A DNA stretch of 10,477 bases from Planctomycetota bacterium (GCA_026386835.1 JAPLMV010000075.1:1-10477); one strand, 5' to 3'. Shown: positions 1 through 6,079, counted from the first letter of the stretch. The notes: generated by a model not told the origin, from the sequence alone. Made by a program: numbers and translations.

Positions 1-200
1 GCCGAACATTCATGCCCCATTATAAACGGATATTCAACTATCTGCGAACCGATTCTGCCTGTTTCGTAATAATGCACATCCGAGCCGCAAACCCCAACCC
101 TCTCTATCTTCAGCAGCACCTCATTAGCTTTTTTTATCTTCGGCGCCGGCACATCCCTTATTTCCATCTGCCGGATATCTGTCAAAACTACTGCTTTCAT
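1..200 (-). CDS. Zinc-dependent medium-chain dehydrogenase, polyol (sorbitol/xylitol) dehydrogenase-like, 3' end outside window
   Basis: Only the first 66 codons are inside the window; the gene runs leftward off the edge. The visible part is the N-terminal half of the GroES-like catalytic domain of zinc medium-chain dehydrogenases. The run GVCGSDVHYYETGRIG (residues about 36-51) contains the catalytic-zinc cysteine C38, and GHE at 62-64 supplies the zinc histidine H63 and the neighbouring glutamate. The SDVHYY..GRIG signature is characteristic of the sorbitol/xylitol/L-iditol dehydrogenase branch, which oxidises polyols to ketoses with NAD+. The substrate is inferred from this short motif alone. 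The ATG at 200-198 fits the usual family start; the Shine-Dalgarno is weak (GAAGTG, 5 nt upstream). A good promoter lies upstream at 239-267. The gene is transcribed divergently from the DUF488 gene at 361. Confidence 0.85.
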   Translation of the reverse strand, partial: MKAVVLTDIRQMEIRDVPAPKIKKANEVLLKIERVGVCGSDVHYYETGRIGSQIVEYPFIMGHECS

Positions 201-238
201 AAAATCACTTCGAAAAAATCTTGCATATATAAAGTGGT

Positions 239-267
239 AAAGTAAAATTTTCCTTTCCTAATGTCAA
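239..267 (-). promoter_or_regulatory. Sigma-70-type promoter of the polyol dehydrogenase gene
   Basis: Read on the minus strand, a perfect TTGACA box (267-262) is followed after exactly 17 nt by TACTTT (244-239), which keeps the three most conserved -10 positions (T1, A2, T6). Transcription would begin near 232, giving a leader of about 32 nt before the ATG at 200. The match and spacing are seen in the sequence; activity is inferred. Confidence 0.55.
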
Positions 268-269
268 TA

Positions 270-282
270 AGGATATTATCCT
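270..282. promoter_or_regulatory. 13-nt palindrome beside the -35 box, candidate operator
   Basis: AGGATA-T-TATCCT is a perfect inverted repeat around a single central T. It starts 3 nt beyond the TTGACA box of the leftward dehydrogenase promoter and lies in the divergent spacer before the DUF488 gene, a placement typical of a repressor or activator site. No cognate regulator gene is visible in the window, so the role is inferred from position and symmetry only. Confidence 0.3.
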
Positions 283-360
283 GCAATGAAATATTACAGT
301 TTAAGTTATATCTTGCCCGATAATATACATTGTTTGATATTACTAATTTTTGAGATATCT

Positions 361-801
361 ATGGCAAAAGAATTATTTACTATCGGATACGAAGGCAAGA
401 GTCTTGACGGCTTTGTGACGGAATTAAAAAAATTTGCCATATCATGTCTTATAGACGTAAGAGAAATACCGTTCTCTCGAAAACGAGGCTTTTCTAAATC
501 TGCGCTTGCCGAAAGGCTTAACAAAGAGAATATCCAATACGTTCATCTCAGGGAACTTGGAAGTCCAAAACCAGTTCGAGAAAGTTTAAAAGCAAATCGT
601 GATTACCTGACTTTTTTCAGAAAGATGGATAAATACCTCGATACGAAAAAAGAAACCATCGAAAATGCTTATAGTTATGTAACCTATAACACGTGTTGTT
701 TAATGTGCTTTGAACGGCTTGCCGCCGAATGCCATCGCAAGATAGTAGCCCAAAAAATCAAGGCACGGGATGGGAATGGTCTTCAAATAAAAAATGTCTG
801 A
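361..801 (+). CDS. DUF488 family protein
   Basis: A 146-residue protein, near the usual size for DUF488. Family landmarks are in order: the opening TIGYEGKSLDGF (about 7-18), DVREIPFSRKRGFSK (32-46), YVHLRELGSPK (60-70), and the C-terminal CLMCFERLAAECHRKIVA (113-130) with C113, C116, C124, H125 and R126. DUF488 proteins have no firmly established reaction; conserved Asp-Val-Arg, Cys and His-Arg residues suggest a small catalytic or ligand-binding domain. The ATG at 361 is preferred over the in-frame ATG at 286 because MAKELFTIGY is where family members begin and the extra 25 residues are hydrophobic and unlike the family; the Shine-Dalgarno is poor. The next gene starts 23 nt after the stop, so the two are very likely co-transcribed. 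G+C is low (for example 20/60 at 601-660). Confidence 0.88.
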   Translation: MAKELFTIGYEGKSLDGFVTELKKFAISCLIDVREIPFSRKRGFSKSALAERLNKENIQYVHLRELGSPKPVRESLKANRDYLTFFRKMDKYLDTKKETIENAYSYVTYNTCCLMCFERLAAECHRKIVAQKIKARDGNGLQIKNV

Positions 802-824
802 CGCATATTCAAAAGGGGGTTGTT

Positions 825-1613
825 TTGAAACTCGTAACTAAAACTGTCCTAATCACAGTCAAAGCTCCCCCTAACCCGTCAAAAAAATACCAAGAGACAA
901 ATTGCTGTGCAGGAATCGAGATAGATACGGGAAAATGGATAAGGCTGTATCCGATACCTTTCAGACTCCTTAATGACTACCAGCAGTTTCCAAAGTATAG
1001 CATCATTTCTGTCGCATGCACAAAACCACTGAGAGACAAACGAATTGAAAGCTATCAAATAGACCAGGACAGCATCCAAATCTTACGCCATATAGGCACA
1101 AAAAATAGCTGGGACGAAAGAAAAAGCATCGTGTTGCCTGCACTATCCCCATCTTTTTGCGAAATCCTCGAAGAAGTAAAACACCACAAATCATTAGGCA
1201 TCTTCAAGCCGGATAACATAGTTTTCAAAGTAGGCAAAACCGTATCGAAAGATAAAAAAAAGCGTCAAATTGCCTACAATCAGCATCATCTTTTCGATAA
1301 AACATTAAAACCACTCGAGGAAGTACCATTTAGCTTCTACTATGAATTTAAATGCCATAGATGCCCGACATGCAATGGGCACAAATTAATGATTCATGAT
1401 TGGGAATTGACACAAGCGTACAGAAGTTGGCGGCATAAATACGAAGATAAAAATTTATTGCTGAATAAAATAGAAGAAAAATGGCTTCATAACCTTTTTA
1501 GTTGCAAGAATGATGTTTACTTTTGCGTTGGCAATGTATGGCGACGTCCAAAGCAGTTTATGGTTTTGGGTGTTTTCTATCCCCCGAAATCTCTTCCAAC
1601 CCTATTTGCTTAA
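825..1613 (+). CDS. Cys/His-cluster protein of unknown function, partner of DUF488
   Basis: I do not recognise a named function. The protein is 262 residues from a TTG start at 825, chosen because a purine-rich AGGGGG lies 5 nt upstream and MKLVTKTVLITVKAPP is a plausible beta-strand N-terminus; the frame is open back to an ATG at 729, but that would overlap most of the 3' end of the DUF488 gene. Two blocks stand out. Residues 7-48 (TVLITVKAPPNPSKKY...CCAGI...WIRLYPIPF) look like a conserved beta-rich core. Residues 174-195 carry C177, C180, C183 and H186 followed by HDWE, a likely zinc knuckle, and the end reads GVFYPPK. From memory, similar proteins occur beside DUF488 genes elsewhere, which fits co-transcription here. 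The sequence is AT-rich (14/60 G+C at 1441-1500). Its stop overlaps the stop of the convergent GTPase gene by 4 bp. Confidence 0.75.
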   Translation: MKLVTKTVLITVKAPPNPSKKYQETNCCAGIEIDTGKWIRLYPIPFRLLNDYQQFPKYSIISVACTKPLRDKRIESYQIDQDSIQILRHIGTKNSWDERKSIVLPALSPSFCEILEEVKHHKSLGIFKPDNIVFKVGKTVSKDKKKRQIAYNQHHLFDKTLKPLEEVPFSFYYEFKCHRCPTCNGHKLMIHDWELTQAYRSWRHKYEDKNLLLNKIEEKWLHNLFSCKNDVYFCVGNVWRRPKQFMVLGVFYPPKSLPTLFA

Positions 1614-2680
1614 ACATTAAACCTGAAATTAATAATGTCCCCGTCCTTCACTACATACTCCTTGCCTTCAAGCCTCGTCTTGCCCGCCGCCTTGACTGCC
1701 TTTTCGCTGCCAAGCTCCTTAAGGTCGTTATACCCGATGGTCTCGGCACGTATAAAGCCACGCTTGATATCGCTGTGAACCTTCCCAGCCGCATCAACCG
1801 CAATAGTCCCATGTCTTATCGGCCATGCCCGAACCTCATCCTCGCCGACAGTCAAAAAACTTATCAGCCCAAGCGCACGATAACAGGCATTTACAAACTT
1901 CCCAGTCGCCGACTCGGTTATCCCCAAATCCGCCATAAACTCACGCTTGCTCTCGGCATCCAGCTGCGATAGTTCACCTTCCAGCTTTGCGCAGAACTCA
2001 ACAACAGGCACCGACTTATCAATACTTCCTGAAAAGTTGAATTCCTCCGTTAATTTTTCCTCCCCGACATTTACCGCAACAACCATCGGCTTGAGCGTCA
2101 AAAAACCAAGCGACTTAATCATTTCTTTTTCCGCTTCAGTCGAGACAGCGCTGCTTATCGGCTTTTCCGATTCTATCGCCTCCTGCAATTTTTTCTGCAA
2201 AGTAAGTTCCACTCTATCCTGTGCCTGCGTCTTCGAGGGTTTGTTCACCTGTTTTTCGAGCTTCTCTATTCGCGTTGTAACCAGCTCCAAATCCGCAAGC
2301 AGCAATTCAGTCTTTAATTCATCCAAATCCCTTTTGGGATTCACACTGTCACGATATGCAGGCACAGCCGGATTTTCAAACGCCCGAACCACCAGTACAA
2401 GAAGCTCTATCGTCCGTATCTGGTTGATTAACCGCCTCGCCGCCGTTCTGCCGTGGTCATCGGTAAAATTAAAACCCGGCAAATCAAGACAATCGATTGT
2501 CCCATGTACGGTCTTCTTTGGCTTATAAAGCCCTGTCAGCCAGTCAAGCCTTGCATCTGGAACAGGCACAATCGCCTCTTCAATAACCGCCGCCCCGCCT
2601 GCACCTGCCGCCTTGCCGCGTATAGCCGCCAATATCGTACTTTTCCCAGACTGCATCAACCCTACAAGTGCCGCCTTCAT
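1610..2680 (-). CDS. Divergent YchF/Obg-family P-loop GTPase/ATPase with C-terminal TGS-like (DUF933) domain
   Basis: A 356-residue protein, close to the roughly 363 usual for YchF. The N-terminal G domain has a P-loop GLMQSGKST (7-15), a DxxG motif DLPG (66-69), and NVGEE (204-208) in the place of the NKxE/NxxE nucleotide-specificity motif. A charged helical insertion (about 130-185) matches the YchF coiled coil. Residues about 280-356 are a very typical DUF933/TGS end, including AWPIRHGT, KRGFIRAETI, LEGKEYVVKDGD and the terminal FRFNV. YchF proteins bind ATP/GTP and associate with ribosomes. Differences from canonical YchF are the P-loop (QSGKS for NVGKS) and the loss of the glycine-rich KGASKGEGLGN stretch after the DxxG motif, replaced here by NFTDDHGRTAARR, so this is probably a separate paralog. 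A purine-rich AGAGAAAG precedes the ATG. It begins 3 nt after the stop of the hydro-lyase gene, so the two form one operon. Confidence 0.85.
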   Translation of the reverse strand: MKAALVGLMQSGKSTILAAIRGKAAGAGGAAVIEEAIVPVPDARLDWLTGLYKPKKTVHGTIDCLDLPGFNFTDDHGRTAARRLINQIRTIELLVLVVRAFENPAVPAYRDSVNPKRDLDELKTELLLADLELVTTRIEKLEKQVNKPSKTQAQDRVELTLQKKLQEAIESEKPISSAVSTEAEKEMIKSLGFLTLKPMVVAVNVGEEKLTEEFNFSGSIDKSVPVVEFCAKLEGELSQLDAESKREFMADLGITESATGKFVNACYRALGLISFLTVGEDEVRAWPIRHGTIAVDAAGKVHSDIKRGFIRAETIGYNDLKELGSEKAVKAAGKTRLEGKEYVVKDGDIINFRFNV

Positions 2681-2683
2681 TTT

Positions 2684-3220
2684 TTATCTTTCTCTATAAA
2701 CGCTATTACCTAATGAATCGTACGCAACTGTCGCCGGAAAATCAACTACCTGCAGTTTTCTCACCGCCTCGGCTCCCAAATCCCCGTATGCAATAATTTC
2801 AGCCGATACGATATGCCTGCTCAATAATGCCCCTGCCCCTCCTAATGCCGACAGATGAACCGCTCCGTATTTTTTTAGCGATTCCCTGACCTCGCTGCTT
2901 CTGTACCCTTTTCCAATCATTGCCCGCATCCCCCTCGCAATCAGTTTGGGACTGAAGGCATCCATTCTCGCTGAAGTCGTCGGCCCCGCCGCCCCAATAA
3001 CTTTACCAGGCCGCGCAGGTGTCGGCCCCACAAAATAAATAATCGCTCCCTCCAGCTCAAATGGCAGCCTCTCTCCAGCATCTATCGCCGCGCATAATCT
3101 TTTATGCGCCATATCGCGAGCAGTATAGATTACGCCGCTTATAGCAACCTCATCGCCTGCCTTCAGCGACCTCGCTTGGGCCTCGCTTATTGGCGGCACT
3201 AATTTCCTAACTTCACCCAT
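2684..3220 (-). CDS. Fe-S hydro-lyase beta subunit (class I fumarase / L(+)-tartrate dehydratase beta type)
   Basis: A 178-residue, full-length beta-type subunit. The motifs are strong: SGVIYTARDMAHKRL (28-42), FVGPTPARPGKVIGAAGPT (63-81) followed by TSARMDAFSP, then GKGYRSSEV, GAGALLS, and the C-terminal AEIIAYGDLGAEAVRKL and VDFPATVAYD. In the two-subunit class I fumarase/tartrate dehydratase family the alpha subunit carries the [4Fe-4S] cluster and the beta subunit completes the active site for reversible hydration of fumarate to malate or a similar reaction. The beta subunit is not expected to act alone, yet no alpha gene lies upstream on this strand; the space holds repeats and then a divergent gene. 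The alpha subunit must therefore be elsewhere or missing. The ATG at 3220 aligns with the usual family start, but there is no good Shine-Dalgarno. It is followed after 3 nt by the YchF-like gene. Confidence 0.9.
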   Translation of the reverse strand: MGEVRKLVPPISEAQARSLKAGDEVAISGVIYTARDMAHKRLCAAIDAGERLPFELEGAIIYFVGPTPARPGKVIGAAGPTTSARMDAFSPKLIARGMRAMIGKGYRSSEVRESLKKYGAVHLSALGGAGALLSRHIVSAEIIAYGDLGAEAVRKLQVVDFPATVAYDSLGNSVYRER

Positions 3221-3244
3221 CTTTTATCGTTCTAACACAACATT

Positions 3245-3327
3245 GTCATTCCTGCGCAAGGTTGTCGCCCCTGCGCAAGGCTGTCATTCCTGCAAAAAAT
3301 TGTCATTCCTGCGAAAGCAGGAATCCA
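3245..3327. repeat. Degenerate 19-bp tandem repeat ending in a perfect hairpin
   Basis: Four copies of a GTCATTCCTGC-type unit begin at 3245, 3264, 3283 and 3302, exactly 19 bp apart; the second reads GTCGCCCCTGC. The last copy completes the hairpin ATTCCTGC-GAAA-GCAGGAAT (3305-3324), an 8-bp perfect stem closed by a GAAA tetraloop, followed by CCA. This matches a widely scattered intergenic repeat of the GTCATTCC(C/T)GCGAAAGC(G/A)GGAATCCA type seen in many bacterial genomes. Here the earlier copies keep only the left arm, as if the element had been partially duplicated. It lies in the divergent spacer between the hydro-lyase beta gene and the siroheme gene. Confidence 0.75.
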
Positions 3328-3433
3328 TTCTTTTATCCAAGAGTTTAATGCCAATATCCTATCATCTCGCCGCTCTTTTAGCGAATTGAAAAGACCTAAT
3401 TTTAATTTTATTGCTTCTGCTGCCCACCCTTTA

Positions 3434-3442
3434 TGGTACAAT
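3434..3442 (+). promoter_or_regulatory. Extended -10 promoter of the precorrin-2 dehydrogenase gene
   Basis: TG-G-TACAAT (TG at 3434-3435, hexamer 3437-3442) matches an extended -10 element. No good -35 lies 16-18 nt upstream; TTGCTT at 3411 is 20 nt away. A start site about 7 nt after the hexamer would fall at about 3449, only some 3 nt before the ATG at 3452. There is no Shine-Dalgarno in front of that ATG, which agrees with a nearly leaderless message. Promoter activity is inferred. Confidence 0.4.
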
Positions 3443-3451
3443 AGTAGTGCC

Positions 3452-4099
3452 ATGTCCAAATATCCAATATATCTCGAAGTCAGCAGCCGACGTGTCGTCA
3501 TCATCGGCGGCGGCTCTGTCGCAACAAGAAAAGTTCAGATACTCCTCGATGCCGGCGCACGCCTTGTCATAGTCTCGCCGAAAATCGACGATGTATTGAC
3601 AAACCTCTGCCGCGGCACAAATGCCGAACTGATAAAATCCAGGTATTCGAAAAATTACCTAACCGGCGCCACTCTTGCCATCGCTGCCACAAACGACCAT
3701 ACGTTAAATAAGCAGATATACAAGGATTGCCAGGAACTCGAGATTTTATGCAACGTGGTCGATGAGCCGGAGCTTTGCGACTTTTTCGTACCAGCCGTTG
3801 TTAAACGCGGCGACCTGCAGATAGCCATCGGCACCGAGGGCAACTGCCCCGCTTATGCAGGCCATATCAGGGAAAAACTCGAGCATCTTTTCACCGAAAA
3901 TCACGGCCTGTTTTTAGCCCAAATCCAAACCCTGCGAAAAAAAATTATCGAAGATACCCCAGACCACGAACACCGAAAGGCACTGCTCGGAAAACTCGTT
4001 GATGACCAGTCTTTCGATTACTTTGTCCAAAATGGCTTGCGGAAATGGCGCACCTTTGCCGAAGAAATTATCAAGGGATACCCACCACAGCCGGAATAA
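3452..4099 (+). CDS. Precorrin-2 dehydrogenase / sirohydrochlorin ferrochelatase-like (siroheme synthesis)
   Basis: A 215-residue protein homologous to Met8p/SirC and to the N-terminal half of CysG. It should oxidise precorrin-2 to sirohydrochlorin with NAD+, and may also insert iron to give siroheme. Visible features are the Rossmann dinucleotide motif VIIGGGSVATRK (16-27), the AAT-ND turn (78-82), NVVDEPELCDFFVPA (101-115) whose D104 corresponds to the catalytic aspartate of CysG, and GNCPAYAGHIREKLE (130-144) matching the family's conserved TSP.LAR.LREKLE block. The tail (about 145-215) is helical, as in the dimerisation domain. The ATG at 3452 is chosen because MSKYPIYLEV is the normal family start; an upstream in-frame ATG at 3386 would add 22 unrelated residues. 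No other heme or siroheme gene is adjacent, although homologs often sit with hemA. The gene stands alone and is divergent from the hydro-lyase operon. Confidence 0.9.
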   Translation: MSKYPIYLEVSSRRVVIIGGGSVATRKVQILLDAGARLVIVSPKIDDVLTNLCRGTNAELIKSRYSKNYLTGATLAIAATNDHTLNKQIYKDCQELEILCNVVDEPELCDFFVPAVVKRGDLQIAIGTEGNCPAYAGHIREKLEHLFTENHGLFLAQIQTLRKKIIEDTPDHEHRKALLGKLVDDQSFDYFVQNGLRKWRTFAEEIIKGYPPQPE

Positions 4100-4308
4100 A
4101 TCTCGGGTAAAATAAAAGCCTCTCTAATACCGCAACGTTGCCTAACAACCAGTTGCAGAAAAGAAATGACCAAACAGCAGACAACCCCGCGCAAAAGATA
4201 GCGGAGCCGCTCCTCCTCCAGGCGCGACTCCGTATCCTCTATCGTAAACAAAACCGGTTTTGCCCGTTTTTGATGCTGGCGCAGCCGATCCTGATATAAC
4301 TCGAAATC

Positions 4309-4353
4309 GGGCGGACTTCATCCTCCTCCATTAAAGTTTTAGGATGTCCGCCC
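4309..4353. repeat. Bulged inverted repeat (hairpin)
   Basis: GGGCGGAC (4309-4316), a three-base TTC bulge and ATCC pair with GGATGTCCGCCC (4342-4353), giving 12 base pairs around a 22-nt loop. No T-run follows on either strand, so it is not a standard terminator. It lies about 210 bp downstream of the siroheme gene and could be part of a structured RNA or a protein-binding site. Confidence 0.45.
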
Positions 4354-4604
4354 AATATCATCGTCCTATAAGGGCGAACCAGTAGATACCGCAAAAATTA
4401 TGCCAACAACACAAAACAAATTAAAAGCCCAAGGGTTTTCCTTGTAACGTTCTATAAAAACGCCATTTATAATATTGAAACTGCTCTGTATGGAAGTTGC
4501 TTATTTTAACACTATGTCGTATTTAGTAAACATAGAATGGGTGCTGATTATCCCATTTTTCCATTACAGTACCCCAAAACCTCAAAATGACCGAGGAATT
4601 TGCC

Positions 4605-4649
4605 TGATGTTTACAAAAAACAACACTGATGATGTAAAAATAAACATCA
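4605..4649. repeat. 9-bp perfect inverted repeat
   Basis: TGATGTTTA (4605-4613) is matched exactly by TAAACATCA (4641-4649) with 27 nt between. The arms are AT-rich, and it sits about 20 nt beyond the sigma-operon terminator. Its role is unknown. Confidence 0.45.
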
Positions 4650-4661
4650 CTTAAAATAAAC

Positions 4662-4692
4662 AAAAAAGCCCATCCAAAGGACGGGCCTTTTC
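4662..4692 (-). terminator. Rho-independent terminator of the sigma/DUF4139 operon
   Basis: Read on the minus strand, GCCCGTCC-TTT-GGATGGGC forms an 8-bp stem (with one G-U pair) and a 3-nt loop, flanked by AAAA upstream and a run of six T downstream. Read on the plus strand the same pair becomes an A-C mismatch, so the structure favours leftward transcription. It lies 35 nt after the stop codon of the last DUF4139 gene. Confidence 0.8.
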
Positions 4693-4726
4693 AATATCGA
4701 TACCACCAACTTTTGGGTCGGATTAC

Positions 4727-6079
4727 TTATTTGGCTGTCCTGGCGATATCCTCCTGTCTTACGCCATGATATGTAGTCAGGGTATACTCGAACTTTTTGG
4801 CTGACCTCGGCTCAAGAATAAGCGTGAACTTAACAGCACCGGCATCCACTGTCTCGAATTCACCGAAGTCGCCGCTTTTTTCAAGTGTCCAGTATGAAGT
4901 GTTGAAATTACGCCTTATCTCAACCTTAGCCGGTATATCCCGTGTATTTTTAACCTCGATTTTGAATTTTCTCACCTCATCCCAGCCGGAAACGTTACCT
5001 TTGTTATCGAATCTGTAGCTGTCCGTCTTGAAATCCATAAGCATCGGCTCAACAACGATGCCGGCTGCCGGTCCCAGGTTCAGTTCCACATCCTCATCGA
5101 CAGGGATATACTTGAAAGAGGATTGACCTGTATAAGACAGATGTCCCTTATCATCGATACCTCTGTAAACCTTCAGCTCACCGCCGGGAATGGGCGTATC
5201 GCCGAGCTTATGTTCCTTGTTATTTTTGAAACTAATAAACCGTATCACGCCCCTGCCATATCTTTCCTCTTCAAATTTATACAGATTCACTACCGGCACC
5301 GAGTCAACGTCAAAACTAATCAATCGTTTCGACCAGCCGGTAGGAATCGTCTCCGTACCCTCGATTGTATAAAGGAAATATTCGCTGAGACCTTCCTTTT
5401 TTATTTCCTTTGGTTTTAATTCTTTCATCGCTTTTTCCGCCCGCACAAGACCAAATGTAGGCTCAGCAGCATCGGCAAGTGGCGCGTTTGCAACTTGAGG
5501 TATAGGCAGTAATCCCGGCCTACCGTAAGGATATTGCCGACGTGCAAGTTCCGCTATCTGGTCGAGTATATGAACCTGGCCGACAATCAGGCGGGTTTGT
5601 GCGTTTTCGTAATCTTCGCCGCTATTATTTGTAACGCGGACATATCCCTGCAGCCGCATCGTCTTTTCATCCTCGGTAAGCGTCCCCATATAAAACGCCC
5701 GCCACGACAGGCCGCTCGTAAGATACGAAATCTCAACCGGCACCTGACCTTTTACGCCGCTCTGGATATTCCACAGCCCAAGATTCTGCACCCTCGGCGG
5801 ATAGGTCAATTCCGCAATGTCGATTTTATCCGCACTGGCTTTTGGCAGCATCTCAAGGCTGGTCGGGTCGATAAGCGTATTGGCCCAGGAAAACTGCAAA
5901 CTGTTTTTCCCTTCTTTGAGCGTCAGTGCTCTGCTCTCACGCACTAAGGTCATGTCAGCGGAATTATAGATAGTAAGCTGTACGGTGTCCCTTGTCGGCA
6001 ATGTAACTAAATCGACTTTCGCCGGGGCGGCGGCGGATACTGCAGCAATTATCATTAATATAAAAATTAAACGTTTCAT
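4727..6079 (-). CDS. Secreted DUF4139 domain-containing protein
   Basis: A 450-residue exported protein. Residues 1-18 are a clear signal peptide (MKRLIFILMIIAAVSAAA) with an AxA-type site near 16-18 and no lipobox cysteine. The rest is DUF4139-type and predicted to be mainly beta-sandwich. Markers include VQLTIYNSADMTLVRE (33-48), WANTLIDPTSL, TSGLSWRAFYMGTL, SGEDYENAQTRLIVGQVH and FEYTLTTYHGVRQEDIA at the end. DUF4139 also occurs in MuiA-type mucoidy-inhibitor proteins; no biochemical function is established. It is closely similar along its length to the ectodomain of the anti-sigma-like protein encoded two genes upstream, including an identical stretch KEIKKEGLSEYFLYTIEG, so it is a duplicated, freed copy of that domain. 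A strong Shine-Dalgarno (AAAGGAG) precedes the ATG. It is the last gene before the terminator; the gap from the previous gene is 48 nt. Confidence 0.85.
   Translation of the reverse strand: MKRLIFILMIIAAVSAAAPAKVDLVTLPTRDTVQLTIYNSADMTLVRESRALTLKEGKNSLQFSWANTLIDPTSLEMLPKASADKIDIAELTYPPRVQNLGLWNIQSGVKGQVPVEISYLTSGLSWRAFYMGTLTEDEKTMRLQGYVRVTNNSGEDYENAQTRLIVGQVHILDQIAELARRQYPYGRPGLLPIPQVANAPLADAAEPTFGLVRAEKAMKELKPKEIKKEGLSEYFLYTIEGTETIPTGWSKRLISFDVDSVPVVNLYKFEEERYGRGVIRFISFKNNKEHKLGDTPIPGGELKVYRGIDDKGHLSYTGQSSFKYIPVDEDVELNLGPAAGIVVEPMLMDFKTDSYRFDNKGNVSGWDEVRKFKIEVKNTRDIPAKVEIRRNFNTSYWTLEKSGDFGEFETVDAGAVKFTLILEPRSAKKFEYTLTTYHGVRQEDIARTAK
5367..5401 (-). repeat. 35-nt segment identical between DUF4139 paralogs, copy 1
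   Basis: This stretch inside the last DUF4139 gene is identical to 7923-7957 in the anti-sigma-like gene, and after one mismatch another 8 nt agree. It encodes part of KEIKKEGLSEYFLYTIEG. Even third codon positions agree here, whereas elsewhere the two genes differ at many silent sites. Confidence 0.7.

Larger units (their letters stand above)
4100..4661. other. Gene-poor intergenic stretch with several inverted repeats
   Basis: No convincing gene is visible. Structures seen are a 14-nt perfect palindrome CAAAACCGGTTTTG (4249-4262), a bulged hairpin (4309-4353), a small inverted repeat AATGGG/CCCATT followed by a T-run (4536-4560, a weak rightward terminator candidate far from the siroheme gene), and a 9-bp inverted repeat (4605-4649). 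On the minus strand two short frames, 4361-4239 and 4317-4018, together read like one small membrane protein broken by a frameshift: an acidic ATG start near 4331, a charged helix, and a hydrophobic run LLRGVVCCLVISFLQLVV. The second frame overlaps the 3' end of the siroheme gene. A decayed gene or a structured small RNA are both possible; neither is shown. Confidence 0.45.

Noticed and set aside
12..245. A plus-strand 77-residue frame at the left edge
   Set aside because: It is the antisense shadow of the polyol dehydrogenase, whose zinc-binding motifs are clear on the minus strand.
286..360. Upstream ATG start for the DUF488 gene
   Set aside because: It would add 25 hydrophobic residues before the point where the family begins; 361 fits better.
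1947..2528. A long serine-rich plus-strand frame of 193 residues
   Set aside because: It is antisense to the YchF-like gene, whose motifs are unambiguous; the low-complexity composition is typical of a shadow frame.
3245..3327. CRISPR array
   Set aside because: The 19-bp period has no unique spacers of normal length; it is a plain tandem repeat.
3232..3504. A 90-residue minus-strand frame ending in WIPAFAGMT-type residues
   Set aside because: IPAFAGMT is the standard translation of the dispersed GTCATTCCTGCGAAAGC repeat, and the frame runs antisense into the precorrin-2 dehydrogenase gene.
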